From Actinomycetota bacterium (lineage in GTDB: Bacteria > Actinomycetota > Actinomycetes > S36-B12 > UBA5976), in the NCBI GenBank assembly GCA_009918005.1, contig RGDC01000004.1:1-36768 (forward strand): a DNA stretch of 36,768 bases, given 5' to 3'. The notes beneath the pieces are model-generated. The model was given only the letters and a program-made list of their open reading frames with translations, was not told the origin of the DNA and did no database searches. The translations under genes and the position numbers were made by a program. Shown here one piece after another: positions 1-8,035 of the stretch; position 1 is the first letter of the stretch, and each line of letters begins with the position of its first letter.

Positions 1-1209
1 GCTCTGCACGGTATGAAAAAGGGAATCAAGGACTTTGTTGCACCGCAAGGATTATTTGAAGATCTTGGATTGAAATACATCGGTCCCATTGATGGGCACA
101 AAATTGCTGACATGGAATTTGCTTTCCAGCGAGCTCGAGATTTTGGTGGACCGGTAATCGTCCATGTCATAACCGAAAAAGGTCATGGCTACAAGCCGGC
201 TGAGACTGATGAAGCCGATCGCTTCCATGCAGTAGGTGTAGTCGATCCTGATACTGGTAAGCCGCTTACAAAAGCAGTAAAGTCTTGGACTTCCGTTTTC
301 TCACAAGAGCTTGTGGCCATTGGTGGCGAGCGCCAAGATGTCGTAGCAATCACGGCGGCAATGCTTGGACCAACTGGACTTGATTCTTTTGCTGATGTGT
401 TCCCAGAACGAACATTTGATGTTGGAATTGCCGAGCAACATGCCGTAACAAGCGCAGTAGGTATGGCACATGCCGGATTACATCCTGTGATTGCGATTTA
501 TGCCACCTTCTTGAATCGTGCTATTGACCAAGTGATTATGGATGCTGCACTACATGGCGCTGGTGTCACATTCGCACTCGATCGCTCTGGTATTACCGGG
601 GATGATGGTGCAAGTCATAACGGCATGTGGGACATGGCGCTATTACGGGTAGTTCCAGGTCTTGAATTGTTTGCTCCTCGTGATGGAGCCCGCTTAGTTG
701 CTGCGTTGCGCAATTGTGTGGATAAGTCTGATCACCCGACAGTGATTAGATTTTCGAAAGGTGCAATTCCAGATGATATTCCTGCAGTTCAGTCACTTGG
801 CTTTGCGGATTTATTAATTTCAACGCAAAACCCAGACGTAACCATAGTTTCAATTGGTGGAATGGCCAGCCAAGCTCTGGTTGCAGCCAAAACTCTGCAA
901 GAGCGCGGATTCGCAGTTGAAGTTATTGATCCGATTCAGGTTTTACCAGTAGCGCCAGGTCTGATTGAGTACTTAGCTCAGCGCGAATTTATTGTCACCA
1001 TAGAAGATGGCCTAGTTGACGGTGGAATAGGTGAAGCCATCGGCAGCGCACTTCGCGCAGCTAAGGCAGTCACCAGCGTTACTTCACTTGGTATCCCAAA
1101 GCAGTTCTTAAATCATGCTTCTCGAAAATCAATCTTGCATAAATTGCATCTTGATGCGCAGGGGATAGCCGAAACTATTGAGCAGGGTCTAAAGACGGCA
1201 GTTCGCTAG
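1..1209 (+). CDS. dxs: 1-deoxy-D-xylulose-5-phosphate synthase, C-terminal part (5' truncated by window edge)
   Basis: Frame is open from base 1 (ALHGMKKGIKDFVAPQGLFEDLGLKYIGPIDGH...). Transketolase-like motifs: TFDVGIAEQHAVTSAVGMA, DRSGITGDDGASHNGMWDMALLR. Confidence 0.96.
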   Translation, partial: ALHGMKKGIKDFVAPQGLFEDLGLKYIGPIDGHKIADMEFAFQRARDFGGPVIVHVITEKGHGYKPAETDEADRFHAVGVVDPDTGKPLTKAVKSWTSVFSQELVAIGGERQDVVAITAAMLGPTGLDSFADVFPERTFDVGIAEQHAVTSAVGMAHAGLHPVIAIYATFLNRAIDQVIMDAALHGAGVTFALDRSGITGDDGASHNGMWDMALLRVVPGLELFAPRDGARLVAALRNCVDKSDHPTVIRFSKGAIPDDIPAVQSLGFADLLISTQNPDVTIVSIGGMASQALVAAKTLQERGFAVEVIDPIQVLPVAPGLIEYLAQREFIVTIEDGLVDGGIGEAIGSALRAAKAVTSVTSLGIPKQFLNHASRKSILHKLHLDAQGIAETIEQGLKTAVR

Positions 1210-2476
1210 CTGCCGTCTTTGGCATTTCCCAAATCGCACTCGCTAAAACTGGTCCAACAATTTCAATCTGCCATGGGCGAGCGTTGTATTTTGCTAGAAC
1301 TTGCTGAAGTTCGGCGGGCGTTTCGGGTGGCGTCCACAAAATCCGGCGAATAGTTTCGGGCGTCATCAAGTTTTCAACTGGGAGCTCAAGTTTTTCCGCA
1401 ACCAGGGAAAGTTGCGAGCGGGCAAATTCCAGTCGGCGCCAAGCTTGAGGATTTCGCACTTCCCAGTTTCTCGGTGCTGGCGGTCCAGTAACTGGCAACT
1501 TTAAAGCGGGCAATTCTTCGTCTGGCAATTTATGTGCCCGCAGCGTTGCCGAGATCCAGGTATCAGAATGGCGTTTAACATTACGAAGATGCATAAATGA
1601 CAGTGTCTTTAACTCAGATTCCTTAGTTAATCCTGAGTTTGCCAAGGTCACAATATGTGAATCTGACAAAATCCGACCAGCAGCTATGTCTTGCTCACGC
1701 GCAACGGCATCACGGGCATACCAAACTTCGCGGATTACTGCTAGCGCTCTCGGTTTGCGAATAACGTGCATTCCAGAGGTACGCCGCCATGGATCTATCC
1801 GTTCAATCGGACCAGTTGTCCGCTTCACGTGATCAAACTCTTGAATCGCCCATTCATACTTACCTGCCGACTGTAATTGCGCTTCTAGCTCTTCCCACAA
1901 TTCAATTAAGAACTCAACATCGAGAGCAGCGTAGTTCAGCCAAGACTCTGGAAGTGGGCGAGTGGACCAATCAGCTGCGCTATGTTCTTTGGCGAGTGAA
2001 AAACCAAGTTGAGTTTCGATCAACGGTCCTAGCCCCACGCGAGGCAGACCTAAGAGACGACCAGCAAGTTCGGTATCAAATACATTGGCGGTTGGTACCA
2101 ACCCAACTTCAGCCAAGCAAACTAAATCTTGTGAAGCTGCATGCAAAATCCAGTCAACACCAATTAGGGCGTCTTGCAATGAAGCCAAATTCGGAAACAA
2201 AGTTGGATCTATGAGGTGTGAGCCGGATCCCTTGCGGCGTAACTGAATCAAGTAAGCACGCTGACTGTATTTGAATCCCGAAGCGCGTTCCGCATCTAAT
2301 GCCACTGGCCCGGTTCCGCGAGCAACTGCAGACACCAAGTCGACTAGTTGTTCTGGAGTAGAAACAATTGGTGGCAAACCGTCACGAGGTTCCGTTACTG
2401 GAATGCTTTCGATTTCGACGACTTCAGGGCTGGGCTGCTCCGTCACCACAAGGGGTGAATCAATATGTTCTGACAT
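1175..2476 (-). CDS. rnd: Ribonuclease D-like 3'-5' exonuclease with HRDC domain
   Basis: DEDD exonuclease motifs (VALDAERASGF, LHAASQDLVCL, YAALDVEFLIELWEEL) and an HRDC-like C-terminus. Convergent with dxs; 3' ends overlap. Confidence 0.92.
   Translation of the reverse strand: MSEHIDSPLVVTEQPSPEVVEIESIPVTEPRDGLPPIVSTPEQLVDLVSAVARGTGPVALDAERASGFKYSQRAYLIQLRRKGSGSHLIDPTLFPNLASLQDALIGVDWILHAASQDLVCLAEVGLVPTANVFDTELAGRLLGLPRVGLGPLIETQLGFSLAKEHSAADWSTRPLPESWLNYAALDVEFLIELWEELEAQLQSAGKYEWAIQEFDHVKRTTGPIERIDPWRRTSGMHVIRKPRALAVIREVWYARDAVAREQDIAAGRILSDSHIVTLANSGLTKESELKTLSFMHLRNVKRHSDTWISATLRAHKLPDEELPALKLPVTGPPAPRNWEVRNPQAWRRLEFARSQLSLVAEKLELPVENLMTPETIRRILWTPPETPAELQQVLAKYNARPWQIEIVGPVLASAIWEMPKTAASELPSLDPAQ
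1191..1220. terminator. Perfect 11-bp inverted repeat, candidate bidirectional terminator shared by dxs and rnd
   Basis: AAAGACGGCAG-TTCGCTAG-CTGCCGTCTTT: arms 1191-1201 and 1210-1220 are exact reverse complements. The A-rich 5' and T-rich 3' ends give an AAA...TTT layout in both directions. Confidence 0.6.
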
Positions 2477-2485
2477 AAATTATTG

Positions 2486-3061
2486 TTAGCGCTTTCGAGA
2501 AAGTGCAGTAACACCTTCCGGAAGCGGAGTTAATCCGGAACACTTTTCGACAAGTGCCAGCCAAGCCTGCATGTGCTTTGAGAGATCTTCAGAATCAGGA
2601 GACCAAGAAGCTCTAATTTCTAAATCGGTTTCAGTAGATCTATCTTCTAGGCCGGCAAATGATCGGGAAACGGTTCGAGTAACTGTTCCGGATGAGTTAT
2701 GGAAAAGTGCACCAGCGTCAGTTAATGCATCAGTTAGCCAAGACCAAGCTACTTCGTCAAATAGGTCATCAGTTACCACATCAGATTCCATGGGAGCTCG
2801 CACAAATGAAACGACGCGAAATGTGCCATCCCAAGTGTCCTGTCCTTCCGGATCATGTAAAACGATAAACCGTCCAACGGCTAACTCTTCATCGTCTGAA
2901 TCGACTGCCTCAACTGCAAGCGCAATACTGTGCGGAGCTAGGCGCTGGGGAGCTGGAACTTCCTCGAGTGTGAACTCTGTACGCAGAGTTGGATTCTGCA
3001 AACTGTCTAATGCAATCTGCCAAACGTCCACGTTTGAAGCACCCACCTTAGAAGAATTCAT
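2486..3061 (-). CDS. DUF3000-like actinobacterial conserved protein
   Basis: 191 aa ORF. Overall pattern (VAPQRLAPHSIALAVEA, GRFIVLHDPEGQDTWDGTFRVVSFVRA, DEVAWSWL) resembles the DUF3000 family next to RNase D in actinobacteria. Confidence 0.75.
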   Translation of the reverse strand: MNSSKVGASNVDVWQIALDSLQNPTLRTEFTLEEVPAPQRLAPHSIALAVEAVDSDDEELAVGRFIVLHDPEGQDTWDGTFRVVSFVRAPMESDVVTDDLFDEVAWSWLTDALTDAGALFHNSSGTVTRTVSRSFAGLEDRSTETDLEIRASWSPDSEDLSKHMQAWLALVEKCSGLTPLPEGVTALSRKR

Positions 3062-3115
3062 TATTTATAAGCGTATAAACAATGTTCTAGTTGTGGGCAC
3101 AGGCGCGCGGTCAGT

Positions 3116-3121
3116 TAGGCT
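3116..3121 (+). promoter_or_regulatory. Candidate -10 box TAGGCT, 6 nt upstream of the ATG of the DMT transporter
   Basis: TAGGCT-agcggg-ATG(3128). Spacing fits a leaderless transcript. Confidence 0.45.
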
Positions 3122-3127
3122 AGCGGG

Positions 3128-3955
3128 ATGCCTATCATTCTCGCCTTGCTTTCAAGTTTGATTTGGGGCTTGGCCGATTTCCTTGGCGGAACCCTGAGCA
3201 AAAAGCGAAAAGCTATTGCGGTCATCGGAGGCTCGCAATCATTTGGATTGCTATTCGCGATTATTTTGGCGTTGGTATTTGGCTTATGGACCTGGGATTC
3301 AACCGTATGGATTAACGGAGCTATTGCTGGAGCGATGGGTTTACTTGGGCTGGTGGGATTTTATACCGCCCTTGCCACCGGGCAAATGGGGATCGTGGCA
3401 CCAATTTCGTCCCTTAGTGCCGTAGTGCCAGTAATCATCGGGTTAGTTCAGGGTGAGCGGCCAGGTACATTGCAAGTTTCGGGAATTGTCATTGCCTTGA
3501 TTGGTGTGATTCTAGCTAGTGGACCAGAGCTAAATGGCAAAGTGGATCCGCGTCCTGTTTTCCTGGCACTGTTTGCCGCTCTGACTTTTGGTTTCTGTGT
3601 TTACTTCATGGCTAAGGGTGGCCAGATCAATCCCACTATGACAATTGCTGCTATGCGCGCAACACAGGTTGGCGTTGTCCTGATTCTGGCACTGGTTTTT
3701 AGGTCATTAGGGGGACTAATTAAGAACGACATTCCGCTTTTGGCCACGATAGGTGCAACGGATGCGGGTGCAAATATCCTCTTCGCTTTTGCCGCTTCAC
3801 TTGGGTTGCTGTCGGTGGTTGCGGTACTTGGATCGCTGTATCCGATTGTGACTGTTTTGTTGGCATGGTGGATACATAAAGAGCGATTGATTCCAATTCA
3901 GTATCTTGGCATCGTAGTGACGTTTAGTGGCGTAGCCCTAATTGCGATGGGATAA
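3128..3955 (+). CDS. EamA/DMT-family multi-TM transporter
   Basis: 275 aa, about 10 hydrophobic helices, duplicated EamA-like layout (LLSSLIWGLADFLGGTLSKK; LGSLYPIVTVLLAWWIHKERL). Confidence 0.88.
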   Translation: MPIILALLSSLIWGLADFLGGTLSKKRKAIAVIGGSQSFGLLFAIILALVFGLWTWDSTVWINGAIAGAMGLLGLVGFYTALATGQMGIVAPISSLSAVVPVIIGLVQGERPGTLQVSGIVIALIGVILASGPELNGKVDPRPVFLALFAALTFGFCVYFMAKGGQINPTMTIAAMRATQVGVVLILALVFRSLGGLIKNDIPLLATIGATDAGANILFAFAASLGLLSVVAVLGSLYPIVTVLLAWWIHKERLIPIQYLGIVVTFSGVALIAMG

Positions 3956-4363
3956 CTAGGTTTCGTCGGCAATCAAGGTCATTGAGATCGAATTGATGCA
4001 GTATCGAAGATCAGTAGGAGTTTTGTAGCCTTCACCTTCAAATACGTGTCCTAAATGTGAATCACATGCTGCACATCGAATCTCAGTGCGAACCATTCCG
4101 TGGGACATGTCTTTGATTTCGGTGACCGTCTCGGCGGCTAAAGGTGTAAAGAATGAAGGCCAGCCACAGCCGCTGTGGAACTTTGCATCGCTTCGGAAAA
4201 GTTCTGCACCACAGGCTCGGCATGCATAAATGCCGTTGGTTTCGGTATCTGTGTATTCCCCAACGAACGGAGCTTCGGTTCCGGCTTCGCGCAAAACCCG
4301 ATACTCCTCAGGACTTAATTCTGCTCGCCATTGATCGTCAGACTTGATAACTTTTTCACTCAT
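3956..4363 (-). CDS. msrB: Peptide-methionine (R)-S-oxide reductase
   Basis: MsrB motifs: CRACGAELFRSDAKFHSGCGWPSF, CAACDSHLGHVFEGEG, RYCINSISM; two CxxC zinc pairs. Confidence 0.95.
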   Translation of the reverse strand: MSEKVIKSDDQWRAELSPEEYRVLREAGTEAPFVGEYTDTETNGIYACRACGAELFRSDAKFHSGCGWPSFFTPLAAETVTEIKDMSHGMVRTEIRCAACDSHLGHVFEGEGYKTPTDLRYCINSISMTLIADET

Positions 4364-4369
4364 ACCTCA

Positions 4370-4375
4370 AGGCTA
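4370..4375 (-). promoter_or_regulatory. Candidate -10 box TAGCCT, 6 nt upstream of the msrB ATG
   Basis: Minus strand reads TAGCCT-tgaggt-ATG(4363). Confidence 0.45.
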
Positions 4376-4421
4376 GAGCAATCGTGTTAGTGGTGCGAGT
4401 GCAGATCCTGTCACAAGATCC

Positions 4422-5114
4422 TCAGCGACGTAGCAACCGTTTGAATTCAAAATCTCCTGAGATTGCGGCACCAGCTTCTTCCCACGCTTTTGCACTAGGC
4501 AAAGCGTCCGGCCAAAGGGGAATGCCACCAACAGTGATGGGCGAGATCGCTAAATCATATTCATCAACAACTTGTGCTTTAAGAAGCTGCGACAGCAAAC
4601 TTGGGCCGCCCTCGCATGTGATCTTAAGGAGATTCAGACGATTAAGAGTAGAAATCAGAGTCTTAGCAAAATCTTGATCATTTTTCACGGAAACAACATC
4701 GGCCGAATCGAGCAGATTTTGCGTGGGAAGGTTATCGCCAGCATTAATAATCAATGTGCGATGTGCTCCGCCGTTGAAAAGATTTGATGTGAGATCAAAA
4801 TCTAAGCTGGCGCTAACAACCACAAGGCGAGGAACCGGTCTATCTAGAAACTCGAATTCAACTCGTTGCTTAGGTTGACGATAGTTTTCGCTGCGTGCGG
4901 TGTTAGCGCCGACGAGAACCGCATCTGAAAGTGCGCGCAATATCAACAGCAACTTTAAGTCGCTTGGACCTGTTAGATCACGAGAAGAATCACTAGGGCC
5001 AACAAAATGTCGATCTTGCGAAACGATCATGTTTGCCCGAACCCAAGCGGCTTCATTGGATTCATAATGAGCGGCGATTTCAGGAAGTAGGGCAGATTCA
5101 AGGTCTAACATCAA
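4422..5114 (-). CDS. Pyrimidine reductase-family protein (RibD C-terminal domain-like)
   Basis: RibD_C pattern: WVRANMIVSQDRHFVGPSDSSRDLTGPSD, LSDAVLVGANTARSENYR, ITCEGGPSLLSQLL. Confidence 0.85.
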   Translation of the reverse strand: MMLDLESALLPEIAAHYESNEAAWVRANMIVSQDRHFVGPSDSSRDLTGPSDLKLLLILRALSDAVLVGANTARSENYRQPKQRVEFEFLDRPVPRLVVVSASLDFDLTSNLFNGGAHRTLIINAGDNLPTQNLLDSADVVSVKNDQDFAKTLISTLNRLNLLKITCEGGPSLLSQLLKAQVVDEYDLAISPITVGGIPLWPDALPSAKAWEEAGAAISGDFEFKRLLRR

Positions 5115-5139
5115 ATTTCCTGACGCTTAAGAATGGAGA

Positions 5140-5216
5140 TGGTGGTCGATACAGGACTTGAACCTGTGACCTCTTCCATGTCAAGGAAGCGCGCTAGCCA
5201 ACTGCGCCAATCGACC
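5140..5216 (-). tRNA. tRNA-Val (GAC), CCA encoded
   Basis: RC: GGTCGATTGGCGCAGTTGGCTAGCGCGCTTCCTTGACATGGAAGAGGTCACAGGTTCAAGTCCTGTATCGACCACCA. 7-bp acceptor stem, anticodon loop TTGACAT, T-arm GGTTCAAGTCC. Confidence 0.95.
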
Positions 5217-5235
5217 GTTGTAAAACGGATGTTTA

Positions 5236-5262
5236 GTTATTCACTTGCCGGTTATTCACTTG
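5236..5262. repeat. 12-bp perfect direct repeat GTTATTCACTTG, 15-bp period, in the tRNA-Val/tRNA-Cys spacer
   Basis: GTTATTCACTTG at 5236-5247 and again at 5251-5262, separated by CCG. Confidence 0.8.
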
Positions 5263-5264
5263 TG

Positions 5265-5335
5265 AGGTGGAGACGGGATTTGAACCCGTGTACAGGGATT
5301 TGCAGTCCCTTGCCTCGCCTCTCGGCCACTCCACC
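5265..5335 (-). tRNA. tRNA-Cys (GCA)
   Basis: RC: GGTGGAGTGGCCGAGAGGCGAGGCAAGGGACTGCAAATCCCTGTACACGGGTTCAAATCCCGTCTCCACCT. Anticodon loop CTGCAAA, U73 discriminator; CCA not encoded. Confidence 0.95.
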
Positions 5336-5361
5336 GGGGTCGCCCAATGTGAGCTCTTCCG

Positions 5362-5433
5362 AGCGGATGACGGGATTCGAACCCGCGACCCTCACCTTGG
5401 CAAGGTGATGCTCTACCACTGAGCCACATCCGC
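5362..5433 (-). tRNA. tRNA-Gly (GCC)
   Basis: RC: GCGGATGTGGCTCAGTGGTAGAGCATCACCTTGCCAAGGTGAGGGTCGCGGGTTCGAATCCCGTCATCCGCT. Anticodon loop TTGCCAA; CCA not encoded. Confidence 0.95.
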
Positions 5434-5518
5434 GTACAGGCTAAGCCTGACCCCGTTACCTTAGCCCAATTACGGCATGGGTTCAAAGTCAGGCGATGAA
5501 GGTTCGTAAGGTGGAGGT

Positions 5519-6622
5519 ATGAAACAAGGCTTGCCAGTTGCAATTTTTGGCAACTCTATGGCTACAAACTTCGTTGAAGCCACATCTGATGTGAGCAAGT
5601 TGGACGACGAAGGGTGGTGGGCAGTAACTCATACTTTTGAGGGAGATTTTCAGGCATTCCGGTTTAGCGACCTGCAGCCGCTCAATTTAGAAAAGTTAGC
5701 AGCACTTGGGCACGATCTAAAACACGAAGCAATAGCAACTCATTCGTGGACATCGTCGATGACGAGGACTGAGTACGTTAATGCCGTAGATACCATTAGG
5801 CAAGACATTGCCAGAGGCTGGGTTTATCAAGCGAATCTATGTCGAGTGCTTACTACCCATCTGACCTCTGACTTAAATGTTGTAGCACTTTGGAGCTTAC
5901 TTTCACAACATAATCCTGCACCATACTTGAGTGCACTTCAGATTCCGGCTTCACTTTCTGGACTTGCCGAAGATGTGCGGGTTGTGAGTGCCTCACCAGA
6001 ATTGTTTCTGTCTCGCAAAAAGCAAACGCTTCGATCGAGTCCGATCAAGGGCACGGCTAAAGTGGCGAATGACTTACTGGAAAAAGATCAGTCGGAAAAC
6101 ATAATGATTGTTGATTTAGTCAGGAACGATCTCGGTCAAGTTTGTGAGTCTGGCTCAGTAAACGTTGTTGACCTGCTACGTCTGGAACAACATCCTGGAC
6201 TGGTTCACCTAGTTTCTGATGTCGAAGGAACTTTACCTGCAGACACTTCATGGAGCAAAATTTTTTCAGCGTTGCTGCCTCCTGGATCGGTCAGTGGCGC
6301 ACCCAAGAGCAGTGCATTAGAAGTTATTCAGCGACTCGAGAATGGTCCACGCGGAATTTATTGTGGGGGATTTGGTTGGGTAAATTCAGACGACCAAACC
6401 GCAGAACTAGCCGTTGGGATTCGTACATTTTGGCAATCAAGGACTGCGGGGTCCAACATGTTGCACTTTGGAACCGGCGCGGGCATTACGTGGGCGAGCG
6501 ACCCAGTTGGTGAATGGAATGAAACCGAATTGAAGGCTGAACGTCTTCTACAAGTTGCCGCCATGTCAGCGGAAGATTCTGTCGACCCAAATTCCGCTCC
6601 ATACTTTGCAGATCACCAATAG
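5519..6622 (+). CDS. pabB: Chorismate-binding enzyme, aminodeoxychorismate synthase component I-like
   Basis: Chorismate-binding motifs: VVSASPELFLSRKKQTLRSSPIKGTA, IMIVDLVRNDLGQVCESGSV, LLPPGSVSGAPKSSALEVI, GIYCGGFGWV. Followed directly by a pabC-like gene. Confidence 0.9.
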   Translation: MKQGLPVAIFGNSMATNFVEATSDVSKLDDEGWWAVTHTFEGDFQAFRFSDLQPLNLEKLAALGHDLKHEAIATHSWTSSMTRTEYVNAVDTIRQDIARGWVYQANLCRVLTTHLTSDLNVVALWSLLSQHNPAPYLSALQIPASLSGLAEDVRVVSASPELFLSRKKQTLRSSPIKGTAKVANDLLEKDQSENIMIVDLVRNDLGQVCESGSVNVVDLLRLEQHPGLVHLVSDVEGTLPADTSWSKIFSALLPPGSVSGAPKSSALEVIQRLENGPRGIYCGGFGWVNSDDQTAELAVGIRTFWQSRTAGSNMLHFGTGAGITWASDPVGEWNETELKAERLLQVAAMSAEDSVDPNSAPYFADHQ

Positions 6623-6623
6623 G

Positions 6624-6629
6624 TAGGCT
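6624..6629 (+). promoter_or_regulatory. Candidate -10 box TAGGCT, 7 nt upstream of the pabC GTG start
   Basis: TAGGCT-tgaacct-GTG(6637). Confidence 0.45.
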
Positions 6630-6636
6630 TGAACCT

Positions 6637-7509
6637 GTGACGATTACCCATGCGTGGATCAACGACGGACTAGCGTCAATTTCAGATGCAAAGGTTAGTG
6701 TTCTCGATCATGGCTTCACGGTCGCTGACGGGGTTTTTGAAACCTTGCTGGTAACCGAAGGCAAAGTGTTCGCACTCGATCGACATTTAGCGCGGTTGGC
6801 AAAGTCTGCAGCAGGCCTGGGAATATCTGCTCCCGATTTTCCACAAATCACAAATGCAATCTCTCAGGTACTAGCTAACAATCCGAAAATTGATTTTGGG
6901 CGACTACGCGTGACACTGACTAGCGGTACTGGACCATTGGGATCCGATCGCACTTCGACACAACCAACGCTTGTTATTGCGCTGGCCGAACAACCTACGT
7001 GGCCTAAGTCGACATCATTACTTCTCGTCCCGTGGAATCGAAATGAGAACTCACCATTGGTCGGACTGAAAACAACGTCTTATGCAGAAAATGTTTACGC
7101 ACTTGCTGCGGCCAAGAGCTATGGATTTTCAGAAGCAATTTTTTGCGATACATCCGGACGACTTTGCGAAGGTACCGGTTCGAATGTTTTCTTAGTCAAG
7201 GGTGACGAACTAGTGACTCCCTCAGAGGCAAGTGGGTTGTTACGTGGAATTACCAGAGATCTTGTCGTCGAGTTGGCGGGTGAGTCTGGGTTTACTGTTA
7301 TTGAAGAAGATGTAGATCCTAAGCAGCTATGGGAAGCGGACGAAGTATTCATTACTTCCTCAACGAGAGACATACATCCAGTATCCGAATTGGCGAAGTT
7401 AGATGCATCAGGAAATGTTGTTAATCGCCGAACACTAATTCCAGGAGTAGTTACCGAGAGACTACGTACTGCCTTTATAGCTCGAAGAATAGAGCACTTG
7501 AATCCATGA
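6637..7509 (+). CDS. pabC: Class IV aminotransferase, aminodeoxychorismate lyase-like
   Basis: Fold-type IV PLP pattern: VLDHGFTVADGVFETLLV, LKTTSYAENVYALAAAKSYGFSEAIFCDTSGRLCEGTGSNVFLV, EVFITSSTRDIHPV. Confidence 0.9.
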   Translation: MTITHAWINDGLASISDAKVSVLDHGFTVADGVFETLLVTEGKVFALDRHLARLAKSAAGLGISAPDFPQITNAISQVLANNPKIDFGRLRVTLTSGTGPLGSDRTSTQPTLVIALAEQPTWPKSTSLLLVPWNRNENSPLVGLKTTSYAENVYALAAAKSYGFSEAIFCDTSGRLCEGTGSNVFLVKGDELVTPSEASGLLRGITRDLVVELAGESGFTVIEEDVDPKQLWEADEVFITSSTRDIHPVSELAKLDASGNVVNRRTLIPGVVTERLRTAFIARRIEHLNP

Positions 7510-7967
7510 AAAGTGAAAATAAAGATACAGGTGAATCCAAGTCATTTAGCGATCGCATTTATGCCAGATACATGGGAAGGCGAAATGCGGCTCGTTCGAA
7601 CCCGGTCCTAGATGCAACTTGGCGAGGAATTATTGCGGTAGTTGGATTGACTATTGTTGGACTAGGAATCTTTTTCCTATTGTTTCCCGGACCCGGTTGG
7701 GCCGTAATCATTCTTGGTCTAATTGTCCTGGCATCTGAATATGCCTGGGCCCAGCGACTATTGAACCCGGTTCGAGAATTTTCGTCACGAATTGCGCGAA
7801 TAGTAGTCAGCCAGGAGTATCGAGCAAAACTAAGTAACGTGATATTGATTTCTACGATTATTTTTGTTGCGTTGACCTACGCATATTGGGCGAAGTGGGG
7901 CGCAACTATGCGTGGCTTTGAACCGATTTTGATTCCGATCGAGAATTTGTTCAATCTGGAAATCTAA
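7506..7967 (+). CDS. TIGR02611-like PGPGW-motif membrane protein
   Basis: 153 aa with TM segments and a FPGPGWAVIILGLIVLASEYAWAQ motif; ATGA overlap with pabC stop. Confidence 0.8.
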   Translation: MKSENKDTGESKSFSDRIYARYMGRRNAARSNPVLDATWRGIIAVVGLTIVGLGIFFLLFPGPGWAVIILGLIVLASEYAWAQRLLNPVREFSSRIARIVVSQEYRAKLSNVILISTIIFVALTYAYWAKWGATMRGFEPILIPIENLFNLEI

Positions 7968-8000
7968 CTTGAGTCCTAGACTCTCGTGAGTGCCAATATA

Positions 8001-8013
8001 TGGCCATTGGCCA
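8001..8013. repeat. Doubled palindrome TGGCCA-T-TGGCCA upstream of thrS
   Basis: Two copies of the self-palindromic hexamer TGGCCA separated by 1 nt, near the expected -35 region. Confidence 0.5.
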
Positions 8014-8022
8014 GTGTTCCCA

Positions 8023-8028
8023 TAGACT
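8023..8028 (+). promoter_or_regulatory. Candidate -10 box TAGACT, 7 nt upstream of the thrS TTG start
   Basis: TAGACT-ttaagcg-TTG(8036). Confidence 0.45.
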
Positions 8029-8035
8029 TTAAGCG

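Noticed and set aside
2571-3161. 196 aa + strand ORF antisense to the DUF3000-like gene
   Set aside because: Low-complexity Ser/Thr-rich shadow ORF; the minus-strand frame is the family-like one.
5133-5408. 91 aa + strand ORF (MEMVVDTGLEPVTSSMSRKRASQ...)
   Set aside because: Translation of the antisense of three tRNA genes; a familiar spurious product.
5256-5543. 95 aa - strand ORF
   Set aside because: Also runs across tRNA-Cys and tRNA-Gly and into the pabB start; no family resemblance.
7972-7991. GAGTC-CTA-GACTC and ACTC-TCGT-GAGT mutually exclusive stems upstream of thrS, considered as an attenuator
   Set aside because: Stems are only 4-5 bp, and the likely thrS TSS is downstream, so they would not be in the transcript.
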